Assembly (NCBI RefSeq): GCF_040115645.1 | Contig: NC_089545.1 | Coordinates: 2,356,001 to 2,420,000, forward strand | Length of the DNA stretch: 64,000 nt | Source of the DNA: Euwallacea fornicatus | Taxonomy: Eukaryota > Arthropoda > Insecta > Coleoptera > Curculionidae | Direction: 5' to 3' | In this document: piece by piece, positions 53,501-63,950 of the stretch | How positions within the stretch are numbered: the stretch's first letter is position 1 | How the letters are laid out: every line of letters starts with the position of its first letter | Made by a program: the position numbers and the translations under genes | Notes under the pieces: model-generated | Databases searched by the model: none | What the model was told of the DNA's origin: nothing | What the model saw: the letters and a program-made list of their open reading frames with translations, nothing else

Positions 53501-54379
53501 CTCAACCTCGTGCGTTGAAAATAACTTTCCGTCATGTCTTATCTTGTTTCGCTCAAAGGAAAAATATACCTAAGACGTGCGAAAGTATTTTTACCCCACT
53601 GGATTGCGGACGGATATCCGCTTCAGGTCAACACTTCATTCAGGACAATATTCTGTGAGATTCTGTCACCCCGAGTATCCTTACCTGCGTGTCAGACACT
53701 ATTTCCGAAACAGGTAAAATAAGAAAAGATCCAGAATAGCATAATTTTGCTTACATTCACACTATTCTCTTTAACTGCGTCCATAGAAATCTGATACAGT
53801 TTTAAATGGAGCTGATATGACATCCCAGAACCAGTAAAAAACAAACCCATATCGGCCACATACTATAAGTGGAAATCCCATCAGGCGGAAAGTCAACTCT
53901 GGCGAATATCCCCCGTCTTAGGGACATCAAATCCTTTTGTCCGTCTTTGATTGTTTTCGTCCCAGAGACCAGCTTTATCTGTTTCTGCGTTTGAACAATG
54001 CCAATAACAGACCGGGATAATTGCTAAAATGGAATCGACATTTTTTCCTTTCCTCTATCTTAGTTTGTTTCACTTCCTTCGGAAGTTAATTTGGGTTTTA
54101 TGGAATTTTCATCTGGTTTATCCTTTTGTATTTATATTCGACCAAGCTCGAACTCAATAAAAAAATAAATATTTAAGAAGAACGATTATCGCTTCTCGGG
54201 ACACTGTCCGTTATACGGAAGGAAAACATCTGTACTCCTACGCGAGCTGAGATTTTGAGCAAGTTGAAATATATACGTTTTATCCCAGAAGCAATGGCGC
54301 TCCTGCTCATTAGCTTATACAAGTAAGGGAGTTCTTGCATATAAATTTTCCACATCAATAGATTGGTCCGGTTAGTGAA
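41571..54379. other. Long gene-free stretch
   Basis: Nearly 13 kb without a supportable gene. The longest frame in the whole window (45,000-45,500, plus, 166 codons) lies here but has no domain. An overlapping 61-codon-scale Cys-containing frame at 46,159-46,344 is also unassigned. AATAAATAAATA at about 42,004, after a 77-codon frame, could be a retroposon tail. CATATGTAT-type words recur at 46,880-47,200. Confidence 0.45.
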
Positions 54380-54484
54380 GATTTATTGCCTCCACGAAGT
54401 TCCGACTTAAACCCTTTAGATTATAAGGGATTTCCATATAAGGTACCCAGTATAAACACCGGGTCCTGCAATAGCGCTTGCTAG
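54380..54484 (+). pseudogene. Possible transposase scrap (SPDLNPLDY-like motif)
   Basis: One frame reads DLLPPRSSDLNPLDYKGFPY and stops at TAG at 54,482. The block PPRSSDLNPLDY is the signature around the last catalytic Asp of mariner-like transposases (PP.SPDLNPLDY). No further motif was found on either side, and the frame is only 34 codons, so this could be chance. Confidence 0.35.
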
Positions 54485-55426
54485 GATTAGGAAATTCGTT
54501 CGAATGTCAAGCTACTCTGCAAGGAAAAACCTATTTCAGGAAAATATTTTTTCATATATAAAATGTCCAAGAAATTGTAGCAATCGAGATCCTACATCGA
54601 GAAAGGTGGTTTGCACTTTCCTGTTTTAATCTCACAAGATCTATTCATCAATACTTGCGTAAGAGGATTTCTAGAAAAAGATGAAATAAAAATGAATAAT
54701 CCACCTATAGAACATATCTGCTTAAATCTGTCTCAAAGCTCCCTTTGCAGATTATAGAAACAAATGTCATTACATTTAACTCGCCCAATCCACTCTTTGA
54801 CAAACACATTCCGCTCATTAAACTCCTGAATAGATAGGCGAATCGCTTAATGAGATTTGGCCCTTAAATTAATGGGACAAATAGATTTTCCCCGTAACTT
54901 CCCCACTAAATGGTGCTTAAAAAGGGCCATGTATATCTTTAATTGTAACTCTCGAATTAAACGAGCGATTGAATAAGCGCCAGCTTAAATTTTCCACGTC
55001 GATTCCCACATTTTTTCTTGCTCCCGTTGTTAAGGCCCGTTGGGGCTTTTGGGCAACCCCTCTATGCTTTTAGGGTATCATCACCTTTAATATGTGAATA
55101 TGACGAGTGGGCATTTAGCTGAAAATTGCGTTTATATTAGAATGAAATTCTCGGGACATTTATGCCCATCGAAAAAACTGATGAAAGGTTTCAACAAATC
55201 ATAATATGGCCTCGAAACTGTAAAAATATGAAACAACCTTATTTAGGTTAATGGAAAATAATTGAGTAAAGTGACTTTGGGCGAATTTGAGGAAACGAGA
55301 AAGAATAGGATATCCGGAAAGAGGGATGAAACTTTAATTGAATCGCCTGGGGATGACCGTGTTTTTGACTTCAACTTTTTGTTCTCCGAGGGTGCAAGTG
55401 TCATTGGATTTAGTTTCCGCTCTTAC

Positions 55427-55513
55427 AAATACGTTTAAACTCTCCCCTTCATAGCAAGTCTTGCCGCGTCGCAGTGGAATATGTTTCACTTGTTTAGTAA
55501 GGTCCACATTAAT
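55427..55513 (-). CDS. Candidate second coding exon of the same unrecognised gene
   Basis: This is an 87-base, 29-codon exon with sharp borders: acceptor TTTTTTGTGTTTTCCCAG just before it and donor GTAAGA (55,421-55,426) just after. It starts and ends in phase 0, matching the candidate exon upstream. The peptide includes KHIPLRRGKTCYEGESLNVF, a charged, soluble-looking stretch with no repeats or low complexity. Past the donor the frame runs on to a stop at 55,334, so the intron is not marked by an early stop. Downstream exons should lie at lower coordinates. I checked nearby acceptors to about 55,000 and none gave a convincing phase-0 exon, so the next intron would be long, or the gene is a chance find or decayed. 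Confidence 0.5.
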
Positions 55514-55549
55514 CTGGGAAAACACAAAAAATTCAAACCCTCGACGTTT

Positions 55550-55570
55550 CCCTCCCCTCCCCCCCTCCCC
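55550..55570 (-). other. G-quadruplex motif in the candidate intron
   Basis: The plus strand shows C runs of 3, 4, 7 and 4 separated by single T bases. On the minus (sense) strand this is four G runs with one-base loops, a canonical and probably very stable G-quadruplex motif. It sits inside the 112-base candidate intron, about 40 bases upstream of the acceptor. A wider purine-rich tract (minus strand) continues to about 55,595. Confidence 0.75.
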
Positions 55571-55625
55571 TCCTCATCTCTCTGTTTTCCTTTCCAAACT
55601 TTTTTATATAACCGCATTCAAATAC

Positions 55626-55721
55626 CTCCAGGGCGAAATATTCGATAATTTTCCCAGGCTTTGTCCAAAACACCGGAAATCGTCCCGCAAGCTCGCCATC
55701 GTCGACGCCGACAAGAGCCAT
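55626..55721 (-). CDS. Candidate first coding exon of an unrecognised gene
   Basis: This is a predicted 32-codon exon beginning at ATG in a good insect start context (AAACATGG). It reads MALVGVDDGELAGRFPVFW and continues to ...YFALE. The last codon GAG abuts a donor GTATTT. The exon ends in phase 0, and the next candidate exon (55,427-55,513) begins in phase 0 after a strong pyrimidine-rich acceptor 112 bases on. The frame also extends upstream without a stop to 55,895, but the downstream ATG has the better context. Composition is markedly less AT-rich than the flanks. I do not recognise the protein. A very weak resemblance in layout to the N-terminus of TRAPPC14/MAP11 proteins (FP.. then PxRR....Y.GE..) crossed my mind, but I would not use that name. 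It could still be a chance frame. Confidence 0.45.
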
Positions 55722-58499
55722 GTTTAATTTAAAGCTCTCGAAAGACCTTTTTAAAGGTAAAAATTGATCGGGCGTGGATATTTTTCCGAGACCCAATTTA
55801 ATTTTAATATTTGTAAAGAAAATTCTGGCTCTCCCGAGATATGCGATTAAAGGGTCCGCGCAAGCAAAAAATAACATCGTTCCGATGGAATTCAATTATG
55901 GAAATCTTCCATGGAAAGTAAACGGAGTGGAGAGTTTAGAATTGCCACTTAATTGGAATCTTTCGCAAATTCCCTTTTTTGGACTTAAGTCAGATTGGGC
56001 ACAGTTTTGGATCTTACTCTGCAGTTTTATAATAAGCTTTTTTCAATTCAAGACGTTCTCATGTATGCTGCAGTTTGTAACCTGAATGTTTGGAGGTTTC
56101 AAGTCACGGCGTCTCAAGAATATTCCACGAGGATTCTCATGAGCAATACTTTTCGGTCTGTTAGTATCTGAAGAGCTCTGAGATATGCAAGAGTGATTAA
56201 AATAGTAAAATTTCCCTATTTTATTCCGTTGCATCTGGAGACTAAGTAAAATGTAGAAACACTCGTAGCACTTTCGCACTCACGTGCAAAGGTATGTCCA
56301 ACTTTATATTCCTCTTGAGTTAATAAATTGCAGATACCTTCACAAAGCCTCAGTGCGGCCAGTGAAAAACGTTATTAAATCCAGCCTCCATAAAAGGAAA
56401 CTCCTCTTTCTTTCCCATCTTAATCAATCTTGTAACTGAAGCCATTTAGGAGATTACCTCCTTTTATTTAGGAGACGTACCTACTTTTTGGTTTTTTTTT
56501 ATCTACTTTGGTATTTTTGCAATTTCGATCGCCGATATCTGATGTATAATAATCCCGAAACTTAAGAAAAAATCAGGGAAAAACTGGAAAAGGGAGTCAT
56601 AGAAATTTCTTTACATAAAAAAAGTAACTGAGATTTATATTAAATTTATGAAGGATCGTGCATCCAATAAATTTCAAAACATAAACTTGGCAAAAAGCTA
56701 TAAATTTTGTATTAAACGTTTTCTTATTAGATGAACACTTTCCGAAATATGATGGAATAATCCATGATTTGGTTTACCGGAAGTTAAAAATTTATTGAAA
56801 GCGAATTTGCACGAGGCAAGAAACCTGAACAGTTCAAAAAACCAGTAATATAAGGGCATGCGTTTATCCAAGAAAACTCTTAAGGAGTCCCCAGGATTAT
56901 CAAACTGAAATGAAAACACTACACGAATACAAAATTATTCTCGGTACAGGGTGAAGAACCAAAAACTTAACAATTCGCCGTAAATCCTCCAAATCGTTGG
57001 AAAACTTCACAAACTCCTAGATGGTGTTTTTTTTTGCCAGTCAGTATCAAAAATGAGGAATTTGCGCTAAACAAACGCCATTTTCCGGAATTTTCACGTA
57101 TCATTCAAACTTTCGTTTGAAAATGCGAGTCGCATCTCTTGTCTCAAGTGCTGTTTTCGTTCCCCCATTTTAATTTCAAAGAATTCCCAACAATAAATTC
57201 CCTTTAATATACTCTTTGGATATCCTGGAATCTTTCCCCCGAGACTGACGCGTCCATAAAAAGCTGGAAAAATCGACCGTTTACCAATTCTTTTTCAATC
57301 AGGCCTTACGATATACGAGGCCAGCTTCACTCCCGATCCAGATTTCAATGTAACCCAGGTAGCCGCCATTTGTCAAAGAATTTCATTTCGGCTCACGTGT
57401 CTCAAATATGTTATTCTCTTGAATACGCACCACGCGGTATGGATACGGCATTTGCCACACTATAAAACAGTGGCGTGGGCCATTTAGGGTTATTTCCGAG
57501 CGAGATACACATAAAACTTACGTTCGGAACAAACATGTCTTCATCGACCGCCTTTGATATCTGCTACTTTTTTTAATTTAAATCTAGAGTGAGTTATTCA
57601 AAATCCAATTTAGGTCTAATTCTCCACCTCTGTATTTAGAGCCAGTGGCAATGCTGTTCTCTATTCTGACATGAATCCCGCGAGATCCATTTCTAAAGGA
57701 TTCCATGCAACTTTAAAGCTCACCATAGTCCGATTGGGATTGAGAGCAGGTCAGCACAATAGCAGGTTAATAACTATACAAGTCCTTCATAAGGTATGGG
57801 TTTGGTACAGTTTGGTATATTGTTAGATTGTCCCTAGGGAGCTGCATTCTTTCCAATCTCGCTGTATTGAACTGACTGTATTCGCAGTTTAATCTGCCTT
57901 AATTATACTAAAGTTATTATTGTGAAACTGGAAGGAATTTGGTACACAGACGGGAAGACATAAATACAATTATTATTCAACTGAACAACTGGGAAAACCC
58001 GGTCTAAACATTAGGGTAAGTTGTGTGCCTGTCCATCACTTTTGACTAGACTTTTACGAGGAGATTCGGAATTAAACGGGAGAGTGATGTTAAACCGATG
58101 TCAGTCTAGAAGGATAGAACAAAGGGATTTGAGAGCGGAAATGTGAAAATTCATACTCAATTAGTTTTGTTTGCAAATTTCGTGTCGAGGTGCCACAATA
58201 AAATTCAGAAATAAGCTCTTTTTAATCTACTTTCAGTTCAAAATTCTTAATTAACCTGAATCGGCCTGTCTCACGCGATACGAATTCACTCGCACGGACG
58301 CGATTTTGTTACTCATGGCGTTTGAATTAACCCGAACCGAAAGATTTTTCGTAACCTAAATCGATCTGTTTTTTTTTTCAATAAAATTTAATGTGTCCCT
58401 ATATGACGTAACTTTTTTCGAACAGTCCGAATTAATCTTAACCAACCCGACATTTCTGTCCTTCAACCTGATATTTTTTTTATTTTCAAAAATCACCCG
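55722..58499. other. Stretch upstream of the candidate two-exon gene
   Basis: If the candidate gene at 55,427-55,721 is real, its promoter and 5' UTR would be here on the minus strand. I see no clear TATA box or initiator. A lone CAGGGTG word is at 56,948. Confidence 0.4.
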
Positions 58500-59200
58500 G
58501 CGTGGTGTCCTGGCGGCCGGGTAGTGAAGAATTCGCCTCAACGCCTATCCACTAAAAAACTTGGACTCCGGCTTTGGAACTATCCCTAAAGGGTATATCG
58601 TTTGAGGGTCTGCGAGTAGCTACTATGCACTCCACTCGTCTTTTACTAGTTGATTTCGCGCTCTTCTCATCTATTGTATATTTACTACACCTACTATTCG
58701 GTTGGTTCCCGTGGTATTTTTTATCGCCCTTCGGGTAAATCATAAGGCCTTCGTGATAACTTCGCCCCTCCCCGTGCTCGATTTCTGTCCTTTCATATTC
58801 CTGGACAATACCACTCTTCCTTGTTTCTATCACTTTGATCATGCCCTTCTGGTCCCGTAGCGTTTTGTGACCAGTTCTGGTATATACATCCGATAGAAAT
58901 TTGCTCTTTTTCCTTCGGCAATGAAAATTGTTCCTGCATATTTGCGTTTTCTACTAATATTCTACTCTTTGCGTCGTGGCATCAATACAAATACGGCCAT
59001 CTTTGGGTGTTGGCTCCCTTCGTCTTTTGGTCTTACCTTTCCCGTCGGCTTTGTCCCAGGACCTGATTTCTGATGATGCAATAGGCCGTTCCTTCTGCCC
59101 TCTACGTCTGTTATCTCCCCTTCCTTCCTCCGGGCTTAGGTACTCGGCCTCGAGAAAGGAGACATCCATGGGTAACAAAATGGAGGTGCAAATAGATTTT
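58500..59200 (-). other. GC-rich, coding-like block, perhaps a retroelement remnant
   Basis: On the minus strand two open frames follow each other in different frames: 58,954-59,178 (74 codons, ending at a TAG after RVEY) and 58,552-58,842 (96 codons). Both are charged, rich in Arg, Lys, Glu and Gly, and clearly less AT-rich than their flanks; the plus strand is correspondingly pyrimidine-rich. Phrases such as CCGAAGGGCGATAAAA and CGAATAGTAGGTG read like the 3' UTR of non-LTR retrotransposons of insects, from memory and without a search. No reverse transcriptase, endonuclease or zinc-knuckle motif is visible. It could be a LINE tail, a decayed gene or an exon-bearing block. Confidence 0.3.
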
Positions 59201-61387
59201 TGACACTCAAAGCGATCTTGAACTACTCAAAACTGACCTGCGATTTTGTATAACATCAGATATAACCTCAAAAATACAATTTTAAAATTAAACTTTCTTT
59301 TATTTACCCTCCTACCTATAAGAAAATTTTCGGAAGTTTTCGAAATGGAAAAACTCATTTTTGCAGCAATTTACAATAATGTAGCCCAACCTGAGCTGGT
59401 AAGTCTCATATACGAAACATGCAGTGTTCATTGGTGCAGCTAGTTGCTCCCAAAACGTAAGAATTTTCAATACTTTTGTATCATAAGAGGTAAGTTCTCC
59501 TAATAATCACACTGGTATCAGTCGAGGGTGTTTAAATGTACCCCTTGCAAGATATTGTATAATACATATTTCAGCAGCGTAATTACCCTACAACCTGTCC
59601 CGCCAATTAACTCACCGCCATGATTATTTTCGATTTGAACTTGAACCGCGACAAAAGTTTAATTATTAATAAAGAGAAGTTTCCGTGGATTGGAAATGTT
59701 GTTAAGGTGTTGACGGCATGTCCGCAAAATTCCATTAACATTCAAGTAGCAACAAATGTTGTTGGACAACCCAGTGCTTACTGATTTCATTGGGCATGGA
59801 GATGAGCAATGTAGGCACACGATTAATTTTAAACATTTTCATATGCAGAAAAACTCCTCCTGGATCTCCATGGTAGCACTCTCATCTCTTTTATAATTGA
59901 CCAGCTGTGAGAAATTTTACACAAGGAAGTATTTGCGGCGATGATCGGGCATATCATGTTCGTTAAGTTGATGTACAAAAATTCTGAAAAGGTCACTGAT
60001 GTCTCTAGGAATTTCTCTATTATCCCAACGATGCGACTGACGACCATTATCTTGAAGAGATTCGAAATTGGTGGAAATTACTGATTAAATATTACTTGCT
60101 TAACTGCTCAAAGATTGGGAAACCTACAGGAAGTTCTCTGCAATGAAAACAGTGCCCAAGAAGCCTATCAATTATCCTGCACAATTCACAAGTTTAGATG
60201 TATTGGGAATCAATTATTCTATTTAACGTCCTTTCCAAGTTAAAGATATCCTGGAAGTTGGAAATTATCGAGGTTCTCGAGAACTTGGAATTTATTCGAA
60301 TAATTGCCCTAATACATATTCGAATCATTTTTTTAATTAAAATGCTTCTATTACCGCCGCCGCTGTGTATTGGCATTCATTGCATTATCTAGATAAATTA
60401 ATAATAGGTGCTAACTGAGACCAAATTCTACTATCACCATTGGGGAGCTAGGTAGGCTCATTGCAAAGCTAAGTAGTCTGACCAACATATCAAAATACAT
60501 TTCCATTAGAGAAATTCCAATACTATTGCCACCGCAACTACCAATTGAATTATGTCAACATCTTCGTCTTTACGTTTTCTCTTTCGATGCAAGAAGAAAA
60601 TAAATTGTCAGCCAAACATCTATATCAATTTATCATAATTCTTCGTTAGTTTCTGCTTGCTGATTTAAAAAGTGACAGTTGCTTGTGTCTTTAGGTAATT
60701 CAAGTTGATCTCAATTCTCAGTTAAACCAAATAATTTTTTGCGATGTAAATACCTCCCGAAAAAAAACGTTGTCCCTAAAGCTGCAATCCATCATTGAGA
60801 AAGACGGCTACTAGACAAGATCTAATCCCCCTTTTGCTAATGATTTGCCCTAAGCACATCCTTAGGGAAGCTCTTTTTCTGCCTCCAGTCTATAAAATAA
60901 GACTTTTTCGTGTAATTTGGGCTGATTAAATTCAACTGGATGCACTTAAAACATAAATTAATTTTTTAAGCTTGATAAATGATTTTGCTGGATCATTTTC
61001 ATTGTTTCAATTCGAAGCAGCAACAAAAAGGTGTGGTCGAACATATAAAGAAGGAGAACCCAAAATCGCGCATAAATTCGTTAAAAATTGAAAGAAATAT
61101 TTTTCATAAAAACGCTGAAACACGTCTAATATTTTTAGTTATGCATTTTTTGAGGAAACGAACATGTACGCAGGGTTGCTCGTGTGGCAGATAAATGTAC
61201 TTTTCAGTATTTTTATTACGAAACCCCATGTATATTATGACGTTATTGTTCGTTGAAAAATTCTGAGCATATTTCACTTAACATACCAAGGATTAAATTT
61301 AACAGTTTTCGAAAAAAAACTACAAAAAATAAAAATGACGATATAACTATTAATACTTAAATAAAAACAATATAAACCACTATAGCC
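59201..61387. other. Gene-free AT-rich stretch
   Basis: Short frames only, including shadow pairs at 60,194-60,392. Nothing recognised. Confidence 0.45.
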
Positions 61388-61630
61388 TAATGTATTAGAT
61401 GTTTGAACTGTGCCCCGTTGACCTAAAAGTGAACAAACCGCAATTCGAATTCCTCAAGGACTTGTCTTATCATTTGAGGAGATTTTTATTGATGTGAACT
61501 TCTTGAATCATTTTATTTTTTCACTCTTCCATATTGTTGGACTTACTTAAATACACCCTATGTTACAGGTAACTCCATAAAAAAATCCATAGAGGTTAGA
61601 TCGGGCGATCTAAGAGGCCAATCTTTAACT
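61388..61630 (-). pseudogene. DUF4817-type transposase fragment (C-terminal)
   Basis: On the minus strand KDWPLRSPDLTSMDFFME lies at about 61,627-61,572, followed after a degraded stretch by QVLEEFELRFVHF and VNGAQFKHL near 61,460-61,397. These are the third catalytic Asp motif and the C-terminal NG..FEHL tail of the same class as the copies at 30,840 and 37,105. Several in-frame stops lie between. I see no N-terminal half, so this is a truncated relic about 1 kb downstream of the cysteine protease on the same strand. Confidence 0.72.
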
Positions 61631-62551
61631 TGTGATTGCAAATGTTTCAATAATTATTGAATTTAGACATTAGTATGTTGGATGAAATATGCTCGGAATT
61701 TCCCAAAGAACTCAAAAACGTCATATTATGCATTGAACATCATAAGAAAAAAAATGACAAAATACAATTATTTACTATATCGGTATATATATATATACTA
61801 CGTCAAAAAATACACAACTAAAAATAATATTTGACGTGTTCCAGAATTTTAATGAAAAATATTTCCTTCAATTTTCAACGAATTTATGGAAAACTTTGGT
61901 CTTCTGTGTATATCAGTTTCTCAATTCTATTACCTTTATTACATTTTTCGGATACTTTTATTGCAAAAAGGGGCAATGTGACAGTGTCCTCAGCTTTAAA
62001 GTCTGTTTGAAGGATATATTAGGCAATTTTTAATTTGAATAAAATGACTTTTCGGAGAATTCCAAACGTGAAAACGAGTCGAAATGAGGGAGAAAAGAAA
62101 TAAATTTCTCTCGAATTTGCTGAATGGAATAAAACAAAGAAGCCGGTATTGGGTGTCGAAGATTTTGTGGATTATTAAAATATCGACATATAGAATATGC
62201 TCGTGACTAGGATTTCAGTGAGTAAAAGTTGCCAATTTTCTTCGCTATTAAAGATGATCGAAATTAAGGCCATTTACATAGATTGAGGGCCACATGCATA
62301 CTTTAGTAATTCATTTTATACAAATGTGTCCATTGAGAGAGTTTAAACATAATCAAGGAGCTTTTGGATCCGAAAAGATTAAAGATGTAATCTTGGCTTT
62401 ATTTTGCGGTTGAGTGAATCAGGAATTTGCATTTGCTTTGCATGAAAATTATTCGCTTATAATTCAAAGTAGTTAAAGTCCGATCGTGAACTGGATTGTA
62501 TGTCTATCTCCAGTAAAGAAAACGTTTTTTTAATAACTTCAATAAAACCGC
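61631..62551. other. Short intergenic stretch beyond the protease gene
   Basis: AT-rich, with the TA microsatellite. Any N-terminal part of the transposase relic at 61,388 should have been here but is not recognisable. Confidence 0.45.
61784..61797. repeat. TA microsatellite
   Basis: Seven perfect TA units just beyond the transposase scrap at 61,388-61,630. Confidence 0.8.
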
Positions 62552-62557
62552 TTTATT
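62552..62557 (-). terminator. Polyadenylation signal AATAAA of the cysteine protease
   Basis: On the minus strand a canonical AATAAA hexamer lies 32 bases past the TGA stop at 62,590. A 3' UTR this short is common for insect digestive proteases. The cleavage site would fall roughly at 62,525-62,540. Confidence 0.7.
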
Positions 62558-62589
62558 TAAAACTTAATGTAATATTAAACATGAAGCTC

Positions 62590-62918
62590 TCATTTATTAC
62601 GAATCATGTAAATAATGCCGGAAATTAAAGATGCTACGCTGACGTTGAAGAAATGTATCTTAGAAGATCCAGAAGATATTTTGGTAGGGTAGTAAGCTTG
62701 ACTCGCGATTCCGCACAACCCAGATCCCATTGCTAACCTAAAATAACCCTTCTCTCCCCAGTTGGGTCCCCATGAATTTTTTAAAATCCAGTAATTTTGT
62801 TCTGTATTATATCCAACTACCAAAACACCATGGTTAACTACGTTTGAACACAACTCATTGAAAACCCCAGATTGATAATTTTGTAGCTTATCTGCGTTTA
62901 TTGCAACAGAAGCTGGTC
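62590..62918 (-). CDS. Papain-family (cathepsin L-like) cysteine protease, terminal exon
   Basis: This exon encodes the C-terminal 108 residues of a peptidase C1A enzyme, probably a lysosomal or secreted gut protease that cleaves peptide bonds. It opens with GPASVAINA, the block that leads into the right-hand domain. The catalytic His lies in VNHGVLVVGY (His codon 62,830-62,832) and the catalytic Asn in KNSWGPNWGEKGY (Asn codon 62,776-62,778). The motif GLCGIASQAYYPT is where most cathepsin L chains end. The exon starts after the acceptor TTTATTTTTTAG at phase 1, so a Gly codon is split G|GA across the intron, and it ends at TGA. Oddly, about 30 residues follow YPT: a Ser/Gly-rich linker (KISSGSSK), a hydrophobic stretch (FFNVSVASLISGIIYMI) and the basic end RNK. 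The active-site Cys exon lies outside the window. Family assignment is firm; the subfamily is not. Confidence 0.93.
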
Positions 62919-63950
62919 CTAAAAAATAAAATTACGATCAATATGTAGTTTCCAATACACCAAAGTTTTATAACATACAGATCCATCATTTACATCATAT
63001 AGACTCTAAAAATATGTCTAAACCTCGGCTATTCTACACTCGTCAAAGTACTTATTATTACTAAAATGTATCATAATCTACTATGACCATATTCTTAACT
63101 TATATAAATCACCCTGTAGCTGAAAGCTACAAATATCAAAAATTCGTAAACTGCAATTCTTCAAAATTCTTAAGTGAATATAACAATGTTACATTTATTT
63201 GTGAATGATAAGGTTTATTAATCGTTGAAGTGCAACAAAAACTAATCAAACGTGAATGATGTGTTCTTCATTCACGCTCGATAGCATATGTCTTTTGGAA
63301 TGTACTCCATTAATAATAAACACGAAATGCCGCAAATATGCATCCATACAGAATAGAGCTAATAAAATTCTCTTATGGATAATGATCGTTAAAGTATTTA
63401 GTAGGCCACAAATTCCAAGTTTCAGTAAGCTTGAAACTTGAAACTTCGACGTGAAGACGCAGTAGCGATCATCAAAGTATTATAGATTTTTTTGTTAATT
63501 ATTTAGTGATTTAAAGGCTGATAGATTAGAAATACTACTCAAAATGAATTATTGGTAAATAAATGAAGCTTTAGAAGTAAACAACAACCCAAGAAGGTCC
63601 TTGAATTATTAAGAAAGTAGATTGAATTGTAACCTGTTTATTCACTGGGATTTTACGGTAAAAAATAGGTAAACGACGACACCTTTTAATAACAGAACTA
63701 TTTAAACGCAATTTTTAATTATAATATTCGTGGAAGATATGGATGTTTAACCCTAGACAAAGTGTACCAATCATGTGTAATAAGCATCATCCACATTTGG
63801 AGAATTGAACTATCAGCTTCGCTCGTGACGTACACTTCTCGAAACGTGGATGATTACGATTATTATATTCTCGTTATAAAACATTTTCGAATTTAGGATT
63901 AATTATTCTGCCAGATATGAGACAAAATAGTTGATGCTCTCAAAACTCAC
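62919..63950 (-). other. Intron of the cysteine protease gene
   Basis: This is a 1,032-base AT-rich intron between donor GTGAGT (63,945-63,950) and acceptor TTTATTTTTTAG (ending 62,919). I see no coding frame in it. At 63,112-63,130 an ATCACCCTGTAGC motif followed by the small hairpin GTAGCT-GAA-AGCTAC resembles the end of an arthropod MITE with CAGGGTG termini, but no partner end was found. A short direct repeat (CTTGAAA twice) is near 63,430. Confidence 0.75.

Noticed and set aside
53229..53573. 114-codon frame with a hydrophobic start, possible membrane protein
   Set aside because: The hydrophobic stretch comes from T-rich DNA. No family features, no splice context and no partner.
54781..55334. 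Third exon of the candidate gene at 55,427-55,721
   Set aside because: Acceptors at TTTTTACAG, TTTTCAG and CCCCAG give phase-0 frames that stop early or lack a matching donor.
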